Positions 24,790-34,328 are shown, counted from the first letter of the stretch. The stretch is DNA of 64,000 nt from Nocardia vinacea (GCF_035920345.1 NZ_CP109149.1:3782001-3846000); one strand, 5' to 3'. Translations and numbers: made by a program. The notes: generated by a model not told the origin, from the sequence alone.

Positions 24790-25935
24790 ATGAGAGACGC
24801 CGTCATCGTTGATGCGGTCCGCACCCCGATCGGTAAGCGCAACGGCACGCTCGGGCCGGTACACGCGGCCGATCTGTCCGCGAAGGTGCTCAATGCGCTG
24901 GTGGAGCGCAATGGGTTCGATCCCGCCACGGTGGACGATGTGGTCTGGGGCTGTGTCACTCAGATCGGCGACCAGTCGAGCAATATCGGCCGGTTCGCCG
25001 TACTCGCGGCCGGATGGCCGGAACATGTGCCCGGAGTGACGATCAACCGGGCCTGCGGCTCCAGTCAGCAGGCCGTCGACTCCGCGGCGCACGCCGTCAT
25101 GGCCGGGCAATACGACCTCGTGGTCGCCGGTGGTGTGGAAACGATGACCCGCGTTCCGCTCGGGTCGCACCGGACCACGGGGCAGCCGTACGGACCCGCC
25201 GTGCTGGCTCGCTATGACAACTTCGACTTCAACCAGGGCATCGGCGCCGAGTTGATGGTCGAACGGTGGGGCTTCACCCGTACCCAGCTCGACGAGTTCG
25301 CGGCACAGTCGCACGCCAAGGCGGCCGCGGCGATCGACGAGGGCGTCTTCGACGACCACATCGTGCCGATCGAGGTCGACGGGACCAAGTTCACCGTGGA
25401 CGAAGGACTGCGCCGAGGCACCACGGCAGAGAAGCTGGCCGGGCTGAAGCCGTCGTTCAAGCCCGACGGCGCGATCCACGCTGGCAATTCGTCCCAGATC
25501 GCCGACGGTGCGGCCGCACTGCTCATCACAACCACCGAACGGGCACGCGAACTCGGTCTCACGCCGATCGCGCGCTATCACTCCGGTGCGGTAAGCGGCG
25601 CGGACCCGATCCTGATGCTGACCGGGCCGATCCCGGCGACGGAGAAGGTGCTGCGCAAGGCTGGACTGTCCATCGACGATATCGGTGCGTTCGAGGTCAA
25701 CGAGGCGTTCGCGCCGGTCCCGCTGGCCTGGCTCGCCGAAACCGGTGCCGACGCGAAGCGGCTCAACCCGCTCGGCGGTGCGATCGGTGTCGGCCACCCG
25801 CTCGGCGGCTCGGGTGCCATTCTGATGACGCGGCTGCTGGCGCAGCTGCGGCGCGAGAACCTGCAGTACGGACTGCAGACCATGTGCGAGGGCGGCGGCA
25901 CCGCCAACGCGACCATTATCGAACTGCTCCGCTGA
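24790..25935 (+). CDS. Acetyl-CoA acetyltransferase (thiolase)
   Basis: A 381-residue thiolase with a complete active site: nucleophile Cys89 in NRACGSS, NEAFAPV, the histidine in GVGHPLGGSGA and the second cysteine in MCEGGGTANA. It cleaves 3-oxoacyl-CoA with CoA to release acetyl- or propionyl-CoA. ATG 24790 is preceded by GAGGAGG. Its gene ends 19 bases before a second, Cys-less thiolase-fold protein fused to a DUF35 domain, so the two enzymes probably act on different intermediates of one pathway. Confidence 0.93.
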   Translation: MRDAVIVDAVRTPIGKRNGTLGPVHAADLSAKVLNALVERNGFDPATVDDVVWGCVTQIGDQSSNIGRFAVLAAGWPEHVPGVTINRACGSSQQAVDSAAHAVMAGQYDLVVAGGVETMTRVPLGSHRTTGQPYGPAVLARYDNFDFNQGIGAELMVERWGFTRTQLDEFAAQSHAKAAAAIDEGVFDDHIVPIEVDGTKFTVDEGLRRGTTAEKLAGLKPSFKPDGAIHAGNSSQIADGAAALLITTTERARELGLTPIARYHSGAVSGADPILMLTGPIPATEKVLRKAGLSIDDIGAFEVNEAFAPVPLAWLAETGADAKRLNPLGGAIGVGHPLGGSGAILMTRLLAQLRRENLQYGLQTMCEGGGTANATIIELLR

Positions 25936-25954
25936 ATTCGAGGTATCCCACATC

Positions 25955-27610
25955 ATGTCCGCCCCGGATCGCCCGCTACCGCAACCAACACTCGCGAGCG
26001 CCGAGTTCTGGCGATCCGGTGCCGACGGCGTCCTCAGAATTTCGCACTGCGCCGACTGCGGACGGTTCTTCCATCCACCGATGCCGGTGTGCCCGTCCTG
26101 CCGCGGGCGGGCGGTGTCGCTCGCGCCGACCTCCGGGAAGGCGGTGGTCGTCGGGTTCAGCGTGAACCATCAGACGTGGTTGCCGAAGTTCCCGCCGCCG
26201 TACGTAGTAGCGGTGGTCGCGCTCGCCGAGGACGATCGGGCGCGGCTGACCACCAATATCGTCGGGTGCGAGCCGGACGAAGTGCACATCGGAATGCGGG
26301 TGCGGGCGCGTTTCGAACAGGTCGATGATCTGTACCTTCCCCTGTTCGAACCGGACCCGGAAACCGAAGCGGCCGAAGGGCCGGGGCCGTTACCTGAGCC
26401 GCGCGAGATCCGAAATGCGCTGCGGCCCATGGCTTCCCCACGAAAGTACGAGGACAAGGTCGCACTCACCGGGGTCGGGCAGTCGCAAGTGGGCCGACGG
26501 CTCATGGTCGACCCGATCTCGCTGACCGTCGACGCCTGCCTGGCCGCGGTGGCGGACGCCGGACTCGACCTGAGCGAGATCGACGGGCTGTCCACCTATC
26601 CGGGAGCCGTCCCCGGCGGTATGAGCGAAGGCGGCATCACGGCTCTCACCGAGGCGCTGCAGCTGACTCCGACCTGGGTCAACGGTGCGCGCGAGGTGCC
26701 GGGGCAGATCGGCTCGATCACCGCCGCCATGCTCGCGGTCGCGGCCGGGCTGTGTCGGCATGTGCTGTGTTTCCGCACGGTCTGGGAGGCGTCGCACAGC
26801 GTGCTGGTGCGGTCTGGTGAGTGGCATCCAGACGGTGGCCGTGCGAGCGGAATGATGGAGTTTCGGGCTCCCTTCGGTGCCATGTCGGCCGCCCAGTGGA
26901 TCGGCTGCAACGCTTCGCATTACATGCACCGCTACGGCGTCGGGCGCGAAGCGCTCGGTGCCATCGCGGTCACCGCGCGCGCGGGCGCGGTCCGCAACCC
27001 GGAGGCCCTCTATCGCGACCCGCTCACCATCGACGACTACTTCAATGCCCGCATGGTGACCACCCCCTTCGGTCTCTACGACTGCGATGTCCCGTGCGAC
27101 GGCGCCATCGCGGTGGTGGTCTCGGCCATCGAGACCACCGATGACCGCCCGCACCCACCAGTGCTGGTCGAGGCCGTCGGCACCGCGATCCTGGAACGGC
27201 TCAGCTGGGACCAGGACACCCTGAGCCACACCCCGCAGTCCCGCGGCCCATCGGCCCACCTCTGGACCCGCACCGACCTCACCCCCGCCGACGTGGACGT
27301 CGCCCTCCTCTACGACGGCTTCACGTTCAACGCCCTGTCCTGGATCGAGGGTCTCGGCTTCTGCGGCCCCGGCGAGGCAACCGATTTCATCGCAGGCGGC
27401 AAAACCATCGCCCTCGACGGTCCCCTCCCCCTCAACCCCCACGGCGGACAACTCTCGGCCGGCCGCCTCCACGGCTACGGCTTCGTCCGCGAGGCAATGC
27501 TGCAACTGCGCGGCGCCGCCCACGGCCGTCAGGTCGATGACGCCCAGCTGGCAGTAGTCACCGCAGGCGGCGGCGTCCCTTCCGGCGCAATGCTTTTGAA
27601 GAGGGCATAG
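25955..27610 (+). CDS. DUF35 (zinc ribbon/OB-fold) fused to Ltp2-like thiolase/aldolase
   Basis: A 551-residue fusion. Residues about 1-140 form a DUF35 unit: rubredoxin-like zinc ribbon with Cys32, Cys35, Cys46 and Cys49, then an OB-fold. Residues about 165-551 form a non-canonical thiolase like SCP-x/Ltp2, with LYDGFTFN and LNPHGGQLSAG but no nucleophilic Cys in the usual place. In steroid degradation, the aldolase Ltp2 needs the separate DUF35 domain of ChsH2; here both are one chain. A retro-aldol or thiolytic side-chain cleavage is therefore likely. Ends three bases from the convergent ligase stop. Confidence 0.85.
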   Translation: MSAPDRPLPQPTLASAEFWRSGADGVLRISHCADCGRFFHPPMPVCPSCRGRAVSLAPTSGKAVVVGFSVNHQTWLPKFPPPYVVAVVALAEDDRARLTTNIVGCEPDEVHIGMRVRARFEQVDDLYLPLFEPDPETEAAEGPGPLPEPREIRNALRPMASPRKYEDKVALTGVGQSQVGRRLMVDPISLTVDACLAAVADAGLDLSEIDGLSTYPGAVPGGMSEGGITALTEALQLTPTWVNGAREVPGQIGSITAAMLAVAAGLCRHVLCFRTVWEASHSVLVRSGEWHPDGGRASGMMEFRAPFGAMSAAQWIGCNASHYMHRYGVGREALGAIAVTARAGAVRNPEALYRDPLTIDDYFNARMVTTPFGLYDCDVPCDGAIAVVVSAIETTDDRPHPPVLVEAVGTAILERLSWDQDTLSHTPQSRGPSAHLWTRTDLTPADVDVALLYDGFTFNALSWIEGLGFCGPGEATDFIAGGKTIALDGPLPLNPHGGQLSAGRLHGYGFVREAMLQLRGAAHGRQVDDAQLAVVTAGGGVPSGAMLLKRA

Positions 27611-27613
27611 CAG

Positions 27614-29134
27614 TCAGCGCTGAGACTCCTCATACGCCTTCATCAGTTCGCGGCGCAGGATTTTGCCGCTGGGCAGGCGGGGTACGGGTTCGAAGGAGAT
27701 TGATTTCGGGCATTTGTAGTGGCCGAGATGTTCGCGGCAGTAGGCGATCAGGGCTGCGGCGAGGTCCGGGCCCGGGGTCGCTGTGGCGGCGGGTTGGACG
27801 ACGGCGTGGACGCGTTGGCCGAATTCGGGGTCTGGGATGCCGATTACGGCTACGTCGTCGACCGCGGGGTGCAGGGTCAGGGTGTCCTCGATTTCTCGGG
27901 GGTAGATGTTGACGCCGCCGGAGAGGATCAGGTCTGTGCGGCGGCCGGACAGGTAGAGGTAGCCCTCCTCGTCTACGTATCCGAGGTCGCCGAGGGTGTT
28001 CCAGCCTTTGTCGTTGTATGCGCTCGCCGTCTTGTCCGGGTCGCGGTGGTAGGAGAATTGGCCGGCATCGCCGAACCAGATGGTTCCGATTTCACCCGGC
28101 TTCAGTTCATTGCCTTCGTCGTCGCAGATGTGCGGGATGCCGCGCAGTGGTTTGCCGACCGAGCCCTTGTGGGTCACCCAGGTCTGGGTGTCGATCATGC
28201 AGAATCCGGTGCCCTCGGTGCCGCCGTAGAACTCCACCAGCTTCGGTCCGAACCAGTCGATCATCTGCTCTTTCACCTCGACCGGGCATTGGGCTGCGGA
28301 GTGCACGACCGCGCGCAGACCGGATACGTCGTAGCGCGCCCGAACCGTCTCTGGGAGTTTGAGCATGCGCACGAACATGGTCGGCACGAACTGGCCGTGG
28401 GTCACGCCGTGCCGTTCGATCAACCGCAGTGCGTGCTCGGCGTCGAATTTCTCCATCACCACGGCTGTTCCGCCGTTGCGGATGGTGCCGATGGTCCAGG
28501 CGAGCGGCGCGGCGTGATAGAGCGGGCCAGGACTGAGATAAACGGTGTCCCGGCCGAAGCCGAAGGCTGCGGCCATCCGGTGGTCGATCGGCAATCCCGC
28601 GCCGAAGGGCAGCCCGGAGATCTCGGGCAGGATCCCCTTCGGACGGCCGGTCGTGCCGGACGAGTAGAACATGTAGTAACCCTCGGTCTCGTGCTCGATC
28701 GGGTCGATCGGACAGCCCGCGACCGCGTTGTCGAGGCTCCGCACCCCGGATACGTCGCCGGTGACGATCCGCTCGAGTCCGGGCAGCGCGCCACCGATCG
28801 CCGCGGCCGAATCCTCCAGGGCCGGCGCGGAAAGCAGAACGCGGGCTTCGCAATTCTCGACGATGTAGATCGCCTCAGACTCGGACAGATGCCAATTCAC
28901 CGGGGTGTAGAACAGGCCCGACCGCTGGGCGGCGAACACGATCGGGAACATATCGATCGTGTTGTCGAACAGCAACGCAATGTGGTCGCCCGCGCGCAAT
29001 CCACGCGCCCGCAGCATCCGCGCGATCTGGTTCGACCTGGCTTCGAGCTCGCGGAAGGTCAGTGTGTCACCCGAACCGCCCATGATGATCGCGGGCTTGT
29101 CCGCCAGTCCCACCGCCAGTGTTGTGAGCTGCAT
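27614..29134 (-). CDS. Acyl-CoA ligase (FadD-like)
   Basis: A 506-residue AMP-forming ligase: P-loop YSSGTTGRPKG, EFYGGTEG, GWNTLGD in place of the common TGD motif, LSGRRTDLILSGG and the catalytic Lys near 491 in LPSGK. Substrate unknown; closest architecture is the fatty-acid/bile-acid CoA ligase group. Single gene with its own promoter about 200 bases upstream, converging on the DUF35-thiolase operon (3 bases between the stops). Confidence 0.9.
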   Translation of the reverse strand: MQLTTLAVGLADKPAIIMGGSGDTLTFRELEARSNQIARMLRARGLRAGDHIALLFDNTIDMFPIVFAAQRSGLFYTPVNWHLSESEAIYIVENCEARVLLSAPALEDSAAAIGGALPGLERIVTGDVSGVRSLDNAVAGCPIDPIEHETEGYYMFYSSGTTGRPKGILPEISGLPFGAGLPIDHRMAAAFGFGRDTVYLSPGPLYHAAPLAWTIGTIRNGGTAVVMEKFDAEHALRLIERHGVTHGQFVPTMFVRMLKLPETVRARYDVSGLRAVVHSAAQCPVEVKEQMIDWFGPKLVEFYGGTEGTGFCMIDTQTWVTHKGSVGKPLRGIPHICDDEGNELKPGEIGTIWFGDAGQFSYHRDPDKTASAYNDKGWNTLGDLGYVDEEGYLYLSGRRTDLILSGGVNIYPREIEDTLTLHPAVDDVAVIGIPDPEFGQRVHAVVQPAATATPGPDLAAALIAYCREHLGHYKCPKSISFEPVPRLPSGKILRRELMKAYEESQR

Positions 29135-29474
29135 CGCTCGCTCCTGATAGTTCGATTCCGTTGTCCCGGTTCAGCTTTGCCGCACCCTTGATCCAGCGTG
29201 GTCACCTGGACCGGGCAGTCGATATCGTGCGACAGTAGTTTCGTCACCGGTGCGGCGAAGTACGACCGGAATTACCTGCGGTGCAGTGGTCTCGTAGTGC
29301 GTTAGCACCGCGCGGCTCGCCACCCGCGCAATTAGAGTATCCTTAATCGACACTTTGCATCAAGGATCGCTGGGAATCCACGCGGCAACTGATCGAACGG
29401 CCTACCGGAACGCTGAGAGGTTCTCCGAAACCCATCCTTGAAAGGTTCGGCCGGGAGTCAAGCGATCTTCCAGA
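29135..29474 (-). promoter_or_regulatory. Intergenic region with ligase promoter
   Basis: This 340-base gap holds a minus-strand promoter: TTGATG (29358-29363), 16-base spacer, GATACT (29336-29341). The bases AGAGTATCC around the -10 belong to the recurring AGTATACT family. The implied leader is about 200 bases long. I see no coding sequence in the gap; the TetR gene at 29475 ends at its right edge. Confidence 0.45.
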
Positions 29475-30149
29475 TCAGTCGGGTCGACCGTGTGCCGAGT
29501 CGGCTATCGAATCACCCTGGCGTCCACCGGGTTCGGGGGTGACGATTCGTTCGACCAGTCGCTCCCAACCATCAGCCAATTGCTTTCGCGCGTGCGCGAT
29601 ATCGGCCGCGGTTGTGGCGTGAAGATAGAGCAGGACGGGGGCTTCCAAGGCCGCGGTCAGCTGGATGGCAAGGATGTCGGTATCCGGAATGTCCGCGCGC
29701 GCCTGGTTCAGCAGCATGCGGACGTGGAATTGGGAGATAGTGGCCGCTCCGACCGGGATCGGCTGGTTGGCGTCCAGGGATGCGCGGGCGATCGCGATGT
29801 GGTCGAACAGGAAGTCCAGGCGAGCTCGGCCGTAGGCGATCAATCGGTGGATCGGGTCGACGCCGGGGCCCAGTGGTGGCGGGCCCGACAGTACCGATTG
29901 CTGGAAGGCTTTTTCGTCCTCGTCCATCAGGGCGTGGAAGATGCCCGCCTTGGTCCGGAATCGGCGGAATACCGTGCCCTTGCCGAGTCCGGCACGTTCG
30001 GCCAATCCATCCATCGTGACTTTTTCGACGCCGAGTTCGTCGACCAACTGGCGCGCCACATCCAGCAGATGTCGTCGATTACGTGCGGCATCGCCGCGTT
30101 CGTTACGCGGCAGGCCAAGGTGTAGCGCGGTCGGTTCCACGAGTTCCAA
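29475..30149 (-). CDS. TetR-family transcriptional regulator
   Basis: About 224 residues: TetR HTH in ARQLVDELGVEKVTMDGLAERAGLGKGTVFRRFRTKAGIF split over about 33-70, then a helical ligand domain. The FRRF signature is typical of a large actinobacterial TetR subgroup. The start is uncertain: TTG 30149 follows GGCGGTAAC, and GTG 30140 is an alternative. It is divergent from the DoxX-like gene 100 bases away and upstream of the ligase at 27614; either could be its target. Confidence 0.85.
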   Translation of the reverse strand: MELVEPTALHLGLPRNERGDAARNRRHLLDVARQLVDELGVEKVTMDGLAERAGLGKGTVFRRFRTKAGIFHALMDEDEKAFQQSVLSGPPPLGPGVDPIHRLIAYGRARLDFLFDHIAIARASLDANQPIPVGAATISQFHVRMLLNQARADIPDTDILAIQLTAALEAPVLLYLHATTAADIAHARKQLADGWERLVERIVTPEPGGRQGDSIADSAHGRPD

Positions 30150-30249
30150 GTTACCGCCGGGAATGAAAGCGGGGTAAAGTCCGCTTTTGATTCTGTTCGT
30201 GTTTGCCCGCTCACCGCCCTCCGGCCGAGCGATTGACTAGGAGTTCTCG

Positions 30250-30621
30250 ATGAACGTCTTCCTCTGGATCCTGCAGGGCCTGTTGGCCGTGGTCTTGGTG
30301 GCCGCCGGTGCCGGGAAACTCGCCCAGCCGCGCGAAAAACTCGCCGCCAAAATGTCCTGGGTCGAGAGCTACACCGACCAGCAGGTGAAGGCGATCGGCG
30401 CGGTCGAGGTGGTGGGCGGACTCGGCCTCGTGCTGCCCGCGCTCACCGGAATCGTCCCGGTACTCACCCCGATCGCCGCGGTCGGCGTCGCGATCATCAT
30501 GATCGGCGCCGCCCTGACGCACGCGCGCCGCAACGAATGGGCCGAAATCGCGCCCAGCGTGGTGCTGTTCGTACTCGCCGCCGTGATTGCGTGGGGCCGG
30601 TTCGGCCCTTACGCGTTCTGA
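30250..30621 (+). CDS. DoxX-like four-helix membrane protein
   Basis: A 123-residue protein with four predicted membrane helices (about 3-21, 47-68, 70-90, 98-117) and the family features AGAGKLAQPREKL near helix 1 and ALTHARRNEW before helix 4. DoxX-like proteins are small integral membrane proteins, some linked to quinol or thiosulfate metabolism and to oxidative stress. ATG 30250 follows AGGAG. It is divergent from a TetR gene, a common arrangement for this family. Followed by a strong hairpin. Confidence 0.85.
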   Translation: MNVFLWILQGLLAVVLVAAGAGKLAQPREKLAAKMSWVESYTDQQVKAIGAVEVVGGLGLVLPALTGIVPVLTPIAAVGVAIIMIGAALTHARRNEWAEIAPSVVLFVLAAVIAWGRFGPYAF

Positions 30622-30636
30622 CGCCACCAGCTGATC

Positions 30637-30678
30637 GCGAGCGGATGCGCGGCTACCGCTAGCCGCGCATCCGTTCGC
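30637..30678. terminator. Long bidirectional hairpin overlapping the ligase stop codon
   Basis: Bases 30637-30655 pair with 30660-30678 (18 of 19 positions) around the loop CCGC. The right arm contains the last codons of the minus-strand ligase (stop at 30659-30661). It separates the convergent DoxX and ligase genes. Confidence 0.6.
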
Positions 30679-32191
30679 GCAGCACGAACTTCTGCACCTT
30701 GCCCGCGGCCGTTCGGGGCAGTTCGTCGACGATGACGAGCCGCTCGGGTGTCTTCTGCCGCGCCAAACCGGTTCGGGCGAAATGGCTTCCGATTTCGTCG
30801 AGATCCAGCGCGCAATCCGGGCGCAGCACGACAACGGCACAGACCCGCTCGCCGTAGCGCTCATCCGGTAAGCCCACCGCGGCCGCCTCGGCCACCGCCG
30901 GGTGCTGCGCGAGGACGTCCTCGACCTCCTTCGCGGAGATGTTCTCCCCGCCGCGAACGATGATGTCCTTCTTGCGGTCGGTGATCGTCAGACAGCCGTC
31001 GGCGTCGAGGCGGCCGATATCGCCGGTGCGGAACCAGCCGCCCGGCAGGAACGCCGCGGCGTCCAGTTCCGGGTCGGTGTAGCCGAGGAACAGCTCGCCA
31101 CCCCGGGTGACGATTTCACCCTCCGGCACATCCATGCCGTCCTCGTCCACGAGGCGCACCTGGTTGCCATGGGTCACGCGCCCGTCGGTGTCGGCCCGCT
31201 TGATCAGCGGATCCGACGGTCGCCCCGAACTGATGGTGGGATGCTCGCTGGAACCGTAGGAACGGAATGCGGCGATACCGGCGCGATCGGCACGAGTTAT
31301 GAGCGCGGGCGCTACCCCGGCTGCGCCGACGAGGAACTCACGCAATGTCGCGAGGGAGGCGGTGCCGCGGTCGCGTTCGTCGAGCAGTCCGGCCAGGTAT
31401 ATCGGTGCGCCGACACCGGACGTCAGGGCGTATTCGTCGACCAGCGCGGCTGCCCGAGCGGCCTGCCAGGCATCGAGTACGACGGTCTCGTCGCCGTGGA
31501 TCACGATACGCAAGAGCCCGAGCAGTCCGGCGACGTGTCCGGCGGGGAACAACGCCAGATGCCGTGCCGCATGCCCGCTTTCGCGCAGTGTCAGTTGCGA
31601 ATCCAGCTCGGCCAGCAGTGACGCATGCGAGTGCTGTACGCCCTTCGGATCGGCCGTCGTCCCCGAGGTGAAGACGAGCAAGGCACGATCCGACGGGCGC
31701 ACCTCGGGGCGCAGGTAGGGGTGGTCGGTGAGATCGCCGAACGGGATCATCCCCTCCGCAGCCTGCTCATCCACCACGACAACACGTAGCCCAGGCAGTT
31801 CGCCGAGGCTCGCGATCATTGCCGCATGGTCGCGACCGCGACGGACACCGGGCACCACGAGTACACGCGCCCCGGACCGCCGGAGTATGAAGTCGAGTTC
31901 CCTTGTGCCGTAGCTCAATACGATCGGCAGCAGCACCGCACCGCACAGTGTGACGGCTGTCTGCGCGACCGCGCCCTCGTACCAGTTCGGCAGCTGCACG
32001 GCGACGATATCGCCCGGCCCCACCCCGAGCCCCTGCAGCGCACCCGCCACCCGCGTCGCGTCGGACACCAACTCACCGAGTGTCGTCGAAACCGTCCGCT
32101 CGGTTCCGGCGAAAACCACCGGCACTCCACCGTGCTCGGCGGCGCCGCGCTCGATCTCCGAAATCAGCGTCCGGATCTCGCCGGTTGTCAC
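30659..32191 (-). CDS. Acyl-CoA ligase (FadD/CaiC-like)
   Basis: A 510-residue AMP-forming ligase: FTSGTTADPKG, YGSSEHPTI where others have YG-(L/M)-TE, GWFRTGDIGRLD, DRKKDIIVRGGENI and the catalytic Lys near 498 in RTAAGK. The last residues form a terminator hairpin at the DNA level. GTG 32191 overlaps the stop of the acyl-CoA dehydrogenase (GTGA), so the two are translationally coupled; the longer in-frame start at 32302 lies within that gene. Likely activates the acid whose CoA ester the dehydrogenase uses. Confidence 0.9.
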   Translation of the reverse strand: MTTGEIRTLISEIERGAAEHGGVPVVFAGTERTVSTTLGELVSDATRVAGALQGLGVGPGDIVAVQLPNWYEGAVAQTAVTLCGAVLLPIVLSYGTRELDFILRRSGARVLVVPGVRRGRDHAAMIASLGELPGLRVVVVDEQAAEGMIPFGDLTDHPYLRPEVRPSDRALLVFTSGTTADPKGVQHSHASLLAELDSQLTLRESGHAARHLALFPAGHVAGLLGLLRIVIHGDETVVLDAWQAARAAALVDEYALTSGVGAPIYLAGLLDERDRGTASLATLREFLVGAAGVAPALITRADRAGIAAFRSYGSSEHPTISSGRPSDPLIKRADTDGRVTHGNQVRLVDEDGMDVPEGEIVTRGGELFLGYTDPELDAAAFLPGGWFRTGDIGRLDADGCLTITDRKKDIIVRGGENISAKEVEDVLAQHPAVAEAAAVGLPDERYGERVCAVVVLRPDCALDLDEIGSHFARTGLARQKTPERLVIVDELPRTAAGKVQKFVLRERMRG

Positions 32192-33387
32192 CGGGATTCC
32201 CGGGGTAGCCCCAATCCCCGCTCCGCGACCTGTGTCCGCAGGATCTCGTTCGCACCACCGGCGATCGTGTAGGCACGCGAATACAGGTGCGCGTCCTGCC
32301 ACCAGCCCGCCGCCACCGCATCCGGGTCGGCCTCGGTCAGCAGCCCGTCCGTGCCCTGCAGCCGCATCCCGAATTCGACCAGGTCGTAATTGAGTTCGCT
32401 GAAGAAGATCTTCCCGATCGGGGCGTCGGCGGGCTGTTCGGTGTGATGCAGCATCCGGGACTGGGCGAGGCCGACCATTGCCGCGTTGACATACACCCGT
32501 GTGGCGAGCTCACCGATCGCCTGCCGCGTGGCGGAATCCTCCAGTGCGGGCACGCCGCCGACCGATGTCGCACCGGCCAGCCGCAACAGATCGTCGAGCG
32601 CGGCGAACAACTCCACCCCGCGCGCGGCCACGCCGGAGCGCTCGTGTCCGAGGCTGCTCATCGCCACCCGCCAGCCGTCGTCCACCCGACCGATCACATT
32701 CGCCACCGGAATCCGGACACCGTCGAGGAAGACCTCGTTGAAATCGGTGGTCCCGGTGATCTCGCGCAGCGGCCGGATGTCGACGCCCGGACTGCGCATA
32801 TCGAGCGCAAATGCCGTGATGCCCTTGTGTTTCGGCGCATCGCGGTCGGTGCGCGCGAGCAGATATCCCATATCGGCGTGCTGCCCGTTGGTGGTCCAGA
32901 CCTTCTGGCCGTCGATGACGAATACCGCGTCATCGCCTTCACCCTCGAGCCGCGCCCGCGTCTGCAATGCCGCCAGATCACTGCCCGCACCCGGCTCGCT
33001 GAACAGCTGGCACCACACGTCTTCGCAGGTACGGATGCGGGGCAGGAAGCGCGCCTGCTGCTCGTCGGTGCCGAAGTCGATCACCGCGGCCGAGGCGAGC
33101 GCGGCCGCGCCGATCGGCTGCCAGGTGCGGGCGCGGGTGATCTCTTCGACGACGATGAACGGTTCGAGCGGATGCGCGTCTGGCCGGCCGCCGTATTCGG
33201 CGGGCCAGTTGATGCCGAGGAAGCCCGCGTCGAACAGCTTCGCGGTCCACTCGCGGATCGCAGGCATGAGTTCGGGCTCAGGCGCGCGCACACCGGTGTG
33301 GGTCTTGATTCCCGGCGCGTGCTCGGCGACGAATGCCCGCACCTTCTTCCGGAACGCTTCGAGTTCCGGCGTGGACTCCAGCTGCAT
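32188..33387 (-). CDS. Acyl-CoA dehydrogenase, large FadE type
   Basis: A 399-residue flavoprotein: LESTPELEAFRKKVRAFV, WQLFSEPGAGSDL-like flavin motif (CQLFSEPGAGSDL), GQKVWTTNGQHADMGYLLART. Near the C-terminus it has IAGGANEILRTQVAERGLGLP, so the EGT glutamate is absent. Proteins of this shape often act as one half of heteromeric acyl-CoA dehydrogenases for bulky acyl-CoAs; no second subunit is adjacent. First gene of an operon with the ligase, and divergent from the SDR at 33537. Confidence 0.9.
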   Translation of the reverse strand: MQLESTPELEAFRKKVRAFVAEHAPGIKTHTGVRAPEPELMPAIREWTAKLFDAGFLGINWPAEYGGRPDAHPLEPFIVVEEITRARTWQPIGAAALASAAVIDFGTDEQQARFLPRIRTCEDVWCQLFSEPGAGSDLAALQTRARLEGEGDDAVFVIDGQKVWTTNGQHADMGYLLARTDRDAPKHKGITAFALDMRSPGVDIRPLREITGTTDFNEVFLDGVRIPVANVIGRVDDGWRVAMSSLGHERSGVAARGVELFAALDDLLRLAGATSVGGVPALEDSATRQAIGELATRVYVNAAMVGLAQSRMLHHTEQPADAPIGKIFFSELNYDLVEFGMRLQGTDGLLTEADPDAVAAGWWQDAHLYSRAYTIAGGANEILRTQVAERGLGLPRESR

Positions 33388-33491
33388 CGCTATCTACTCC
33401 TCATCGTCGGGCACCACGACCTCGCGATGGGGCCACTCTAACCCACTGTTCAACCAACGATTCGCGCCATTCTCCGCGATACATCTTGAAC

Positions 33492-33512
33492 GAACACTCA
33501 AAAGAGTATACT
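33492..33512. promoter_or_regulatory. Promoter element GAACACTC - GAGTATACTC
   Basis: GAACACTC (33492-33499) is followed by AAAA and the perfect ten-base palindrome GAGTATACTC, which contains a + strand TATACT -10 (33507-33512) for the SDR at 33537. GAACACTC is also the left part of the 14-mer at 3889/6821. This is the clearest palindromic member of the recurring family. Confidence 0.5.
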
Positions 33513-33536
33513 CCATATCACATGAAAGGATCTGCG

Positions 33537-34328
33537 ATGAGTACGACCCTCGAGCCCGAGCAGGTATCGGCGGGCCACCCACTCACCGGCTGCCGCGCCG
33601 TGGTGACCGGGGCGGCCACCGGAGTCGGCGCCGCGGCCGTCGCCGCATTCCTGGACGCCGGCGCCAGTGTCGTCGGCCTCTTCCACCACACGCCACCGCC
33701 GGACGAGTTGAAGGGGCGCTGCGACTGGTTGTCCTGCGACGCGCGCGACCGCGCTTCCGTCGACGCCGCCTTCGAATCGGCGACGGCGATCCTCGGCGGA
33801 CTGGATATCCTGTTGCACGCGGCGGGCGTCTGGCAGCCGAGCACCCCGGAGACGCTGACCGATGACGAGTTCGATTTCGTCCTCGACGCCAATCTCCGGA
33901 CCACGATCCTCACCAACCAGGCCGCGTTCGCGCGCATGCGCGACGCCGGCGGGCGAATCATCAATCTCGGTTCGGGCGAGGCGATTCGCGGGAATCCGCT
34001 CGCACCGCACTACGCGGCGGCAAAGGCCGGTGTGCAGGCGTGGACCAGGTCCGCGGCCGCGGCGTGGGGAAGGTTCGACGTTACCGTGAACGCGCTCGCA
34101 CCAGCGGTCGAGACGCCCGGCACCGAACGGTTCCGGGAGCATCTCGGGCCCGCGGGTTCGGCCGCGCTCGCCGAGCGCCTGCGGGAGACCATCCCGTTGC
34201 GCGGCGAACTCGGTGATCCGTATGCCGACCTCGGGCCGGTCATGGTATTCCTGGCCGGACCGGGATCGCGCTATATGACCGGCCAGTTGATCGCGGTCAG
34301 CGGTGGATTGCAGATGCTGGGCGCTTGA
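33537..34328 (+). CDS. Short-chain dehydrogenase/reductase
   Basis: A 263-residue SDR: TGAATGVGAAAV, HAAGVW in place of NNAG, Ser in NLGSGEA and YAAAK. The short GLFHHTP after beta-2 lacks an Asp, so NADP(H) is likely. ATG 33537 has AAAGGA nine bases before it; an ATG at 33522 is out of frame. It is a single gene between a promoter with a perfect palindrome and a hairpin, divergent from the acyl-CoA dehydrogenase operon. Confidence 0.87.
   Translation: MSTTLEPEQVSAGHPLTGCRAVVTGAATGVGAAAVAAFLDAGASVVGLFHHTPPPDELKGRCDWLSCDARDRASVDAAFESATAILGGLDILLHAAGVWQPSTPETLTDDEFDFVLDANLRTTILTNQAAFARMRDAGGRIINLGSGEAIRGNPLAPHYAAAKAGVQAWTRSAAAAWGRFDVTVNALAPAVETPGTERFREHLGPAGSAALAERLRETIPLRGELGDPYADLGPVMVFLAGPGSRYMTGQLIAVSGGLQMLGA

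Noticed and set aside
22749..24959. 736-codon open frame antisense to the crotonase and racemase genes
   Set aside because: Its residues are Arg/Pro/Gly/His-rich mirror sequence with no domain, while the + strand frames have complete family motifs. Long antisense frames are normal at this GC content.
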